Assembly: GCA_035499215.1 (NCBI GenBank)
Contig: DATJZH010000195.1
Coordinates: 1-15,024, forward strand
Reading direction: 5' to 3'
Source: DATJZH01 sp035499215
GTDB taxonomy: Bacteria; Actinomycetota; Actinomycetes; Streptosporangiales; Streptosporangiaceae
DNA length: 15,024 nucleotides
The position numbers were made by a program, and so were the translations under genes. Below, one piece after another: positions 1 through 5,731 of the stretch (the stretch's first letter is position 1; every line of letters begins with the position of its first letter). The notes below the pieces were generated by a model that was not told the origin of the DNA, did not search any database, and worked only from the letters and a program-made list of their open reading frames with translations.

Positions 1-1
1 C

Positions 2-1546
2 GGCGCGCCGCCGTTCCGGCACGACCAGAGCGTGGCGGTGATGTACGCGCATCTGTCGGAGCAGCCGCCGCTGCTGAGCAGCCGCCGCCCGGGCCTGCCT
101 GCCGGGTGCGATGAGGTCATGACCAGGGCGCTGGCCAAGGCCCCGGGGGACCGCTACCGCAGCTGCCGCGAGTTCGCCACGGCGCTGCGCTCGGCCCTCG
201 GCCTGGACCCGGCCGACTCCGGCTCGCGCACCGAGCCGCCGGCCAAGCCGGCAGCCGGCACCACGAGGTCGGCTGTCTCGCCGCCGGTGTCGGGGCCGCC
301 GGTGTCGGGGCCGCCGCCGGGGCCGCCGTTTCCGGTCCGGCCCCGGCGCCCATGGTGGCGCTCGCCCGGCCTCCTGGCGGTCCTGTGCGCGGTCGTGCTC
401 GTCGTCGGCGGCGGGGCCTACCTCGTACATGGGCGCGCGAACACCGCCGGCGTCGGGACCGCGCTGGTCGCGCCGGGATGCACGGCGAGCACGGCGCGGG
501 CGGCATCGCTCACCAAGGTCGGCAGCCAGCTGATCAAGCTCGGCGGTCACCCGTTCGGCGTGACGACAACTCCCGACGGCCGCTTCTCGTTCGTGACTGT
601 CGGCCATGGGGTGGAGCTGCTGGCAAGCGGCGACGCCCTTGCCCCGACACCCGTCAAGAAGATCTCGGTGGCGAACGTCTTCGAGGGAGCGGCCATGACC
701 CCGGATGGCCGTTACCTGCTAGCCGCGTCGGCCAGCGGCGCGGTTGTGGTCAACGTGGCCGAGGCCGAGCGGGGCGCAGCCAGCCCCGTTACGGGCACCC
801 TGACCAGCCCGCACGGCAGCGGCGCGGCAGAGGTTGACATCTCGCCCGACGGCCGGTTCGCCTTCGTCACGCTGCAGAACAGCGCGGAGGTGGCCGTATT
901 CAACCTGCAGCGCGGGCTGTCCCGCGGCTTCGGGCCGGACGATTTCGTCGGCTACGTCCCCACGGATTATCAGCCGGTCGGGATCACGACATCACCCGAT
1001 GGCCGGTGGCTGTACGTGACCAGCATCCAGCGCAGGCCCGGCCCGGGGCCGGCCCAGGGCACGCTGCGCCTGGTCAGCGTGCACGATGCCGAGACGAACC
1101 CCGGCAAGGCGGTCGTCTCGACCGTCGCCGCGGGCTGCAGCCCGGTCCGTGTGATCACCTCCGCGGACGGCGGCACGGTGTGGGTAACCGCGCGGCAGAG
1201 CAACGCGCTACTGGCATTCTCAGCAGCGAAGCTTCAGAATGACCGATCTCAAGCGCTGATCGCCAAGGTCAGCGTGGGGGCAACGCCGATAGGGCTGGCA
1301 CTGGTCCACGGCGGCACCCGGATCGTCGTGGCCGATGCCAACACCAACAACCTGCCAGGCATTTCGGCGAACCTGGCGGTGGTGAACACGTCGGCCGCCC
1401 TGGCCGGCAACCCGGCTCTGCTGGGATACATCCCGTCCGGCCTGGTGCCGCGCGAGCTGGCGCCGGTACCGGGCCGCAGTACCCTGCTGGTGACTAATTT
1501 CGGCGCCGGCCAGCTGCAGGCAGTCAACGTCGCCGACCTGCCTTAG
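2..1546 (+). CDS. Membrane Ser/Thr protein kinase with YVTN beta-propeller sensor, C-terminal part
   Basis: The frame is open from the left edge, so the start and the catalytic part of the kinase lie outside. The visible N-terminus (about nt 2-205) is the end of a Hanks-type kinase domain: GAPPF, then MYAHL, then the closing signature MTRALAKAPGDRYRSCREF. A Pro/Gly-rich linker follows (about nt 230-350), including a perfect 15-bp tandem repeat. One membrane helix lies at about nt 365-427. The rest is extracellular by topology and has seven modules of the type TPDGRxxxVT (nt about 540-1540; for example TPDGRFSFVT, SPDGRFAFVT, SPDGRWLYVT), as expected for a seven-bladed YVTN/NHL-like propeller. 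The last two blades are more divergent. The architecture resembles mycobacterial PknD, a receptor kinase with a propeller sensor. Two extracellular cysteines (in APGCTAS and AAGCSPV) could form a disulfide. The ligand is unknown. Confidence 0.9.
   Translation, partial: GAPPFRHDQSVAVMYAHLSEQPPLLSSRRPGLPAGCDEVMTRALAKAPGDRYRSCREFATALRSALGLDPADSGSRTEPPAKPAAGTTRSAVSPPVSGPPVSGPPPGPPFPVRPRRPWWRSPGLLAVLCAVVLVVGGGAYLVHGRANTAGVGTALVAPGCTASTARAASLTKVGSQLIKLGGHPFGVTTTPDGRFSFVTVGHGVELLASGDALAPTPVKKISVANVFEGAAMTPDGRYLLAASASGAVVVNVAEAERGAASPVTGTLTSPHGSGAAEVDISPDGRFAFVTLQNSAEVAVFNLQRGLSRGFGPDDFVGYVPTDYQPVGITTSPDGRWLYVTSIQRRPGPGPAQGTLRLVSVHDAETNPGKAVVSTVAAGCSPVRVITSADGGTVWVTARQSNALLAFSAAKLQNDRSQALIAKVSVGATPIGLALVHGGTRIVVADANTNNLPGISANLAVVNTSAALAGNPALLGYIPSGLVPRELAPVPGRSTLLVTNFGAGQLQAVNVADLP
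284..313. repeat. Perfect 15-bp tandem duplication in the kinase linker
   Basis: Two identical copies of CCGGTGTCGGGGCCG sit back to back and encode the repeated residues PVSGP in the Pro-rich juxtamembrane linker. This looks like slippage expansion in a disordered spacer, with no evident regulatory role. Confidence 0.8.
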
Positions 1547-1599
1547 GTGGAGCCGGCCCGCGAGGCGCGCCTGTCGCCGACTTGAGCACCGCCGCCGGA

Positions 1600-1644
1600 C
1601 AGGTGGCAGATGCCCGGCCAGTGCCGGCCTGCTGTCGACACCTG
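1600..1644 (+). terminator. Possible terminator: nested inverted repeats after the kinase
   Basis: An outer pair CAGGTG (1600-1605) / CACCTG (1639-1644) encloses an inner hairpin CCGGC-CAGT-GCCGG (1614-1627), 54 bases after the kinase stop. There is no T-tract, which is common for terminators in GC-rich actinomycetes. It could also be an unrelated RNA structure. Confidence 0.35.
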
Positions 1645-1888
1645 GCAAGCCGGGGAAGGCCGCTCAGATCGCAGCTTGTAGCCCCCCGCAACTCATGGGA
1701 TGATTTGGTCGGTTCGGGTATTCCGCTCGTGAGCGGCACGATGGCGACTGGCCAGCATAAGTGCGCGCACTGTTCCGACCCGGATCGTCGCCCCAGAGAC
1801 AGCCCGGGGCCGGGGAGGTTGGCGGGGGCATGGCGATACGTGTCATATGAGCCTTCTTTACTGGCATAAGCGGCAGATTCGGTAAGTA

Positions 1889-1908
1889 TTTGTCAATGTC
1901 TAGACAAA
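1889..1908. promoter_or_regulatory. Palindromic operator candidate, GntR/HutC-type
   Basis: The 10-bp perfect palindrome TGTCTAGACA (1897-1906) fits the GT-N-TA-N-AC core known for HutC-subfamily GntR regulators such as DasR. It overlaps a second inverted repeat, TTTGTC (1889-1894) / GACAAA (1903-1908). It sits in an AT-richer patch, 12 bases before the ATG of a small ORF that has its own ribosome binding site. No GntR gene is visible in this window, so the regulator would be encoded elsewhere. Confidence 0.45.
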
Positions 1909-1918
1909 AGGGACACCG

Positions 1919-2026
1919 ATGTATCCACCAGGCCCCGCATCCCGGCCGGTGTCAGCCGCGACCCGCACGCCCAGCCGGGCCGGGCCGCCCGGTGTGACCG
2001 GCCGCGCCGCGGCGGAGTCCGTGTGA
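1919..2026 (+). CDS. Possible 35-residue proline/alanine-rich peptide
   Basis: ATG at 1919 is preceded by AAGGGA (1908-1913) at 5-base spacing and the frame ends with TGA at 2024-2026. The peptide begins MYPPGPASRP and is rich in Pro, Ala and Arg, with no membrane segment or recognisable motif. Third positions are mostly G or C. It lies directly downstream of the palindrome TGTCTAGACA, so it could be a short regulated gene or leader peptide. Random open frames of this size are common in GC-rich DNA, and I do not recognise a family. Confidence 0.25.
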   Translation: MYPPGPASRPVSAATRTPSRAGPPGVTGRAAAESV

Positions 2027-2137
2027 CGCCCGGGATCATGCCAGAATCCGCCGCACGCATCATTGCGTCCCACCAGTGCACGGACACCGGCATTTGCGCG
2101 CGCCGGCGCTGGCTGCGCACAGAAGATCTTGGCCTTA

Positions 2138-2151
2138 CGTGTATCAACACG
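2138..2151. promoter_or_regulatory. Inverted repeat CGTGT-N4-ACACG upstream of the oxidoreductase
   Basis: Perfect 5-bp arms (2138-2142 and 2147-2151) flank ATCA. The site lies 86 bases before the oxidoreductase ATG and only 2 bases before the 18-bp tandem repeat, so the two may form one regulatory site. No regulator gene is adjacent. Confidence 0.35.
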
Positions 2152-2153
2152 AC

Positions 2154-2189
2154 GAGACGCTCCTCTTACTGGAGACGCTGCTCTTACTG
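2154..2189. repeat. 18-bp tandem direct repeat upstream of the oxidoreductase operon
   Basis: Unit 1 is GAGACGCTCCTCTTACTG (2154-2171) and unit 2 is GAGACGCTGCTCTTACTG (2172-2189), identical at 17 of 18 positions. The pair ends 48 bases before the chosen ATG of the oxidoreductase. The position suits an operator or activator array for the operon, or part of the 5' leader. If the oxidoreductase frame truly began further upstream, the repeat would encode a Leu-rich ETLLLL duplication, but that reading is not favoured. Confidence 0.6.
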
Positions 2190-2230
2190 GCAGGATCAGG
2201 CAGCTCCCAGGTCCGCGCGGCCAAGGAATC

Positions 2231-2235
2231 GGAGG
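2231..2235 (+). promoter_or_regulatory. Ribosome binding site deciding the oxidoreductase start
   Basis: GGAGG lies 2 bases before ATG 2238 and 5 bases before the in-frame GTG 2241. It is the only strong Shine-Dalgarno element in the region. It favours a start at 2238 (or 2241) over in-frame ATG 2076, which has none. Confidence 0.6.
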
Positions 2236-2237
2236 AC

Positions 2238-3845
2238 ATGGTGACGACGGATGACCCGAGCGGCCGGGAACCGGCCGCGCAGGGAGCTCAGGCGACGAGG
2301 GTTCACGGGCGGGCACAGCAGCACGCGGGCGGTGACCTGACAGAGGAACTGCTGACCTCGGACTGGTGGACCGATGCGATGGTCCAGCATGCCGGGATCC
2401 CGATAGTCGACGTGCCGCTCGTGTCTGTCGGCGGCGGGATCGGGTCGTTCGTGACGGTCGACTACCTGCGGATCGCCGGCGTTGCGCCGGATCACATCAG
2501 GGTGCTGTCGAACATTGATTTCCCCTGGCAGACGTACGAGTACCTGACCCGCGTATCGCAGATTCCCCGCGGGGAACGAATCCGCTCTGACTCGGCGTCC
2601 AGGCCGGATAACATCTGGGGCTTCCCGTCCTATGCGCTGGCGGAGGCAGTGCATGATCGGACCCTGAGGCCGCTGTGGCAGGTCCTGGTGGAGCCGATCT
2701 GGGATGACTACTACACGCCCAGAGCAGGCCAGGTGTTCGCCGGGCTTGAGCGGGAGGCGAAGCGGATCGGCTTCCCGCAGATGGCGGTCAATGGCCAGGT
2801 CCGCATGGTGCGACGCCGTCAGGGCGGCGGTTACTTTACCGTCCTGACTCCGCCGTCCGACGCGCCGCCGTCCGATGCGCAGCCGACGCAGCGCGTCGCC
2901 TACCGGTCCAGCTTCGTTCACCTTGCCGTCGGTTACCCGGGCCTCCGTTTTCTCCCCGAGCTCCAGGAGTTCCGCACCGAGCATCATGACTTCCATCACG
3001 TTGTCAGCGCATACGAGGATCACGAGCACGTCTATAACCTGGCCCGGACCAAGCATGTTGTCGTCATGCTCCGCGGCGGCGGAATCGTCGCGTCTCGTGT
3101 CCTGCAGCGGCTAATGGATGACCGGGAGAAGTTCGGGCTTTCGACGCAGATCGTGCACCTGTTCCGCACGTACGTGTCCGGCTCGCACGGGCCGAACGCG
3201 TGGAACCGCCGCAAGGGCGGTAATGGCTTCGCCTACCAGGGTTTCAACTATCCGAAATCAGTGTGGGGCGGGCAGCTCAAGTCCCGGATGCGCAAGCTGG
3301 AGGGCGACGACCGCGCTCGGGCGTACAAGCTGATGGGCGGTACCAACACGCCATTTCGACGGCGCTGGCAGGCTCAGATGCGTGCGGGGCGGGAGGCCGG
3401 GTGGTACCGCACCATGTCCGGCACCGTCAAGCAGATGCGGCTGGCCGACGGGATGGTTATCAGCGAGGTTGAGACCGCTGAGGGGCTGACCGAGGTGGCA
3501 GCGGATTTCGTGATCGACTGCACTGGCCTGGAAGCCGACATCGCCGAGCACCGGGTGCTTGCCGACCTCTTCGAGCATTCTGGCGCCGGCCGCAATCCGC
3601 TGGGACGGCTGGACGTCGAGCGCGATTTCCAGCTCCGTGGCGCAGACAGCGGAACGGGCGTCATCTACGCTTCAGGGGCAACCACGCTCGGCGGGTACTT
3701 CCCCGGGGTGGATACCTTCCTCGGACTGCAGATCGCGGCCCAGGAGATCGCCGACGACCTAGCCCGCCGTGGATTCTGCGGCAGGATCGGGACACTCCGC
3801 TCTACCGCGCAATGGCTGCGCTGGGCCTTCGGCCGAGCGCCGTGA
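2238..3845 (+). CDS. FAD/NAD(P)-binding oxidoreductase of unassigned function
   Basis: A 535-residue cytosolic protein. An N-terminal dinucleotide-binding motif, VSVGGGIGS (residues 62-70), follows a predicted beta strand. A second Rossmann-type segment, VVVMLRGGGIVAS (274-286), resembles the GxGxxA NADPH site. VIDCTGLE (425-432) matches the TG-motif strand of flavin monooxygenases and disulfide reductases. ASGATTLGGYFPGVDTFLG (478-496) sits where such flavoproteins close over the flavin. No redox CxxC pair is seen. The order resembles N-hydroxylating or FMO-like monooxygenases, but the middle (residues 300-390, with GGNGFAYQGFNYPK) is unfamiliar, so I do not name a substrate. It heads the five-gene run; the membrane-protein gene starts 48 bases later. 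A Ser/Asp/Pro repeat (PPSDAPPSDA, about 205-214) looks like a slippage-made loop. Confidence 0.8.
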   Translation: MVTTDDPSGREPAAQGAQATRVHGRAQQHAGGDLTEELLTSDWWTDAMVQHAGIPIVDVPLVSVGGGIGSFVTVDYLRIAGVAPDHIRVLSNIDFPWQTYEYLTRVSQIPRGERIRSDSASRPDNIWGFPSYALAEAVHDRTLRPLWQVLVEPIWDDYYTPRAGQVFAGLEREAKRIGFPQMAVNGQVRMVRRRQGGGYFTVLTPPSDAPPSDAQPTQRVAYRSSFVHLAVGYPGLRFLPELQEFRTEHHDFHHVVSAYEDHEHVYNLARTKHVVVMLRGGGIVASRVLQRLMDDREKFGLSTQIVHLFRTYVSGSHGPNAWNRRKGGNGFAYQGFNYPKSVWGGQLKSRMRKLEGDDRARAYKLMGGTNTPFRRRWQAQMRAGREAGWYRTMSGTVKQMRLADGMVISEVETAEGLTEVAADFVIDCTGLEADIAEHRVLADLFEHSGAGRNPLGRLDVERDFQLRGADSGTGVIYASGATTLGGYFPGVDTFLGLQIAAQEIADDLARRGFCGRIGTLRSTAQWLRWAFGRAP

Positions 3846-3893
3846 CGTCGGCCGCCAAAACCTCCGATCCGCTCACGACAGGAGCTTTGCGAA

Positions 3894-4331
3894 ATGCTTC
3901 CCACCCTGGTCGGCCGGGTGCAGACCCGGCTGGTGCTGCTGGCAGTGATTGGCGGCCTGGTCACCGCGATCGTCGTCCCCCTGCTTCCGGGCTCGGCGTC
4001 GATGGCCGACCGGTATAGGAACGGCTATCTGGTACTGGCGGCAATAGCAGTGCTCGGAGTCGGCTGGGAATTCATCTATCATCTGCTGATGCAGTGGCGC
4101 TGGGAGAAGGACTGGCCCACTCTCTTCGGCCTGGTCACGATCGTGAACGAGGGATTGCTCGTGTGGCTGCTGCTGCAGGCGGGGGCCATCCCTGGCATCG
4201 TGGGATCGGTGAGCGCCGCGGCGTACACCATTCAGCTCCTGGCCGTGTGGCTCTCGGTGTGGCTGGTGGCCAACGGGCCGATGCGAGTGCCGTTCATCCG
4301 GTGGCGATTCCGCGGCGGGAGGCTGGTGTGA
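3894..4331 (+). CDS. Four-helix integral membrane protein, unknown function
   Basis: A 145-residue protein with ATG 3894 and AGGAG (3880-3884) at 9-base spacing. Four hydrophobic segments are apparent at about residues 12-32, 44-66, 76-96 and 102-127. The short loop between helices 2 and 3 is charged (QWRWEKDW), and the tail is basic (RWRFRGGR), suggesting a cytoplasmic C-terminus. Acidic residues within helices (WEF in helix 2, VNEG in helix 3) are notable for such a small protein. I see no enzyme motif and recognise no characterised family. Its stop overlaps the start of the FHA-protein gene by 4 bases, implying translational coupling and possibly that this protein anchors or partners the FHA protein at the membrane. 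Confidence 0.8.
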   Translation: MLPTLVGRVQTRLVLLAVIGGLVTAIVVPLLPGSASMADRYRNGYLVLAAIAVLGVGWEFIYHLLMQWRWEKDWPTLFGLVTIVNEGLLVWLLLQAGAIPGIVGSVSAAAYTIQLLAVWLSVWLVANGPMRVPFIRWRFRGGRLV

Positions 4332-5686
4332 GCGACCACGTCCAGGTGCCCGGGCTCCGGTCGGTTCCAGGTGACGGGGTGCTGGCGCGCCAGGGAAACC
4401 TGGTGCTGCTCAGCAGCCTCGCTGACGGCGAGCTCGTCGATACCCTGCTGGAGCTGCTGTCCGAGATCGCTGCGGCCGGCGGCAACGGCCGCCGGTTCGC
4501 GGACGTCGTCGAGGACGCCCTCCAGGGCGATGACACCCCGGGCGCAGGCCGCGGGGATCAGCCTGGCCCGGCGGTCGTCGCCTTCGGCCCGGTCGGCGCC
4601 GGCCTGGCCGCCCTTGTGTGCGGGCAGGCGTGGGCGGAGATAAGCACCGTCCACGGGACGCAACACCTCGCGGCCGGGCAGCCCTTGATGCTGCTGCGGT
4701 GCACGCTGGGATCTCCGGTAATCGCGGTCCGCGGTGGGCTCGGCGCCGACCGCGGCGAGGCTGCCCGTACCGACCGTTTCTCGCGCCTGGACAGCGGCGC
4801 CATCCGAGCGGGCGGGCTGTCTTACTACCTCGGCCATCAAGCCGTGACAGGCGCGGAGGCGTCAGTCGCATCGGGGCGGCCGACGGCGCCGACAGCCCCG
4901 CACGGGTGGGACGAAAGGGCTTTCCAGGAGCGGCCGCCGGAGGCGGCTTTCCAGGCGCGGCCCGCGGAGGCAGCCGGACAGCCGGGGTGGGCCGGGCCGG
5001 CTGCCGAGCCCGAGACGCAACAGGTGCCCGCTGCCGAGCCGGGGGCCGGACCCGCAGAGCCGGCAGCGGCTGCCATCGAAGCCGAGCCCGCCAAGGTCGG
5101 ACAGCCATTCGAAGCCGTGCTACTCCTGGACGAAGGGCCGGGCGATATCGATCCGCGGCCGCCGCTGCCCTTGGAGCAGGCTGGCCAGGACGGGGCCGCT
5201 GATTCTGCTTTGGCGCCGATCGTCGAGGGCGTGTACTGCAAGAACGGGCACTTCGATGACCCGGAAGCTCGCTTCTGCGGTGTGTGCGGCATCGCGATGA
5301 GCCAGCGGACCCTGGTACGCAGGCCCGGCCAGCGCCCCCCGCTCGGCGTGCTCGTCCTCGACGACGGGGCAGTCTTCCAGCTGGATGCCGACTACGTCCT
5401 CGGCAGGGAGCCGACGCTCGATGCATCGGTGGCAGCTGGCAAGGCCCGGCCGCTGTACATCACCGACGCCGCTGGGACGATCTCCCGGGTTCACGCCCAG
5501 GTCCGGCTGCAGGACTGGCACGTGCTGGTGACCGACCTCGGCTCGGCCAACGGGACCCGGGTCCGGCTGCCCGATGGGACGGACGAGCAACCTCTGATCC
5601 GGCTAGTCCCCGCCCTGCTCCGGCCAGGCAGCCAGGTTTGCCTCGGCGAGCGCGGGTTCCGCTACGAGTCGCATCGCGGTCACTGA
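4328..5686 (+). CDS. Zinc-ribbon and FHA-domain phosphothreonine-reader protein
   Basis: A 452-residue protein starting at GTG 4328, which overlaps the previous stop (GTGA); GGGAGG lies 5 bases upstream. Residues 1 to about 175 form a globular domain I cannot name (VPGDGVLARQG near the start; VAFGPVGAGLAALV in the middle). Residues about 180-290 are a Pro/Ala/Glu-rich disordered linker. Residues 304-320 form a compact zinc-ribbon-like site: C304, H308, C317 and C320. The C-terminus is a canonical FHA domain with G359-R360, S386-R387-x-H389 and N408-G409, the residues that hold phosphothreonine. FHA proteins bind targets phosphorylated by Hanks kinases. Kinases lie on both sides (the propeller kinase upstream, the soluble kinase at 7705), making them likely partners. 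Location is probably cytosolic, next to the membrane protein. Confidence 0.88.
   Translation: MSDHVQVPGLRSVPGDGVLARQGNLVLLSSLADGELVDTLLELLSEIAAAGGNGRRFADVVEDALQGDDTPGAGRGDQPGPAVVAFGPVGAGLAALVCGQAWAEISTVHGTQHLAAGQPLMLLRCTLGSPVIAVRGGLGADRGEAARTDRFSRLDSGAIRAGGLSYYLGHQAVTGAEASVASGRPTAPTAPHGWDERAFQERPPEAAFQARPAEAAGQPGWAGPAAEPETQQVPAAEPGAGPAEPAAAAIEAEPAKVGQPFEAVLLLDEGPGDIDPRPPLPLEQAGQDGAADSALAPIVEGVYCKNGHFDDPEARFCGVCGIAMSQRTLVRRPGQRPPLGVLVLDDGAVFQLDADYVLGREPTLDASVAAGKARPLYITDAAGTISRVHAQVRLQDWHVLVTDLGSANGTRVRLPDGTDEQPLIRLVPALLRPGSQVCLGERGFRYESHRGH
4919..4972. repeat. 27-bp tandem repeat in the FHA-protein linker
   Basis: Two 27-base units (4919-4945, 4946-4972) encode AFQERPPEA and AFQARPAEA, a 9-residue repeat in the disordered linker. 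It is probably a slippage expansion that lengthens the spacer before the zinc-ribbon/FHA part. Confidence 0.7.
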
Positions 5687-5731
5687 GAGTGGCGAGCGCA
5701 TCGGCGTCTGGCCAGCCAGAAGGTTCATCCG

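Larger units (their letters stand above)
1547..2237. other. Long intergenic region between the propeller kinase and the oxidoreductase operon
   Basis: This stretch of 691 bases has no convincing large gene. Its left part (1547-1650) has nested inverted repeats that could end transcription of the kinase. The centre (1840-1910) is clearly less GC-rich than its surroundings and holds a 10-bp palindrome just before a possible small ORF. The right part (2138-2189) has a 14-base inverted repeat followed by an 18-bp tandem repeat just upstream of the oxidoreductase. Longer open frames here have poor start sites and arginine-rich, shadow-like composition. I found no convincing -35/-10 pair. Confidence 0.7.

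Noticed and set aside
1582..1869. 95-residue frame in the first intergenic region
   Set aside because: No ribosome binding site, runs through the inverted repeats and the AT-rich patch, no recognisable domain.
2076..2237. Upstream in-frame extension of the oxidoreductase (ATG 2076, 54 extra residues)
   Set aside because: No ribosome binding site, a His/Arg-rich then Leu-repeat composition unlike an enzyme N-terminus, and a clear GGAGG before ATG 2238.
4094..4327. Upstream extension of the FHA protein frame to ATG 4094
   Set aside because: It lies wholly inside the membrane-protein gene in another frame and is Gly/Arg/His-rich; GTG 4328 has GGGAGG and a coupling overlap.
4410..5426. 338-residue minus-strand open frame
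   Set aside because: Antisense to the FHA gene; almost entirely Arg/Pro/Ala, reflecting codon bias of the real gene.
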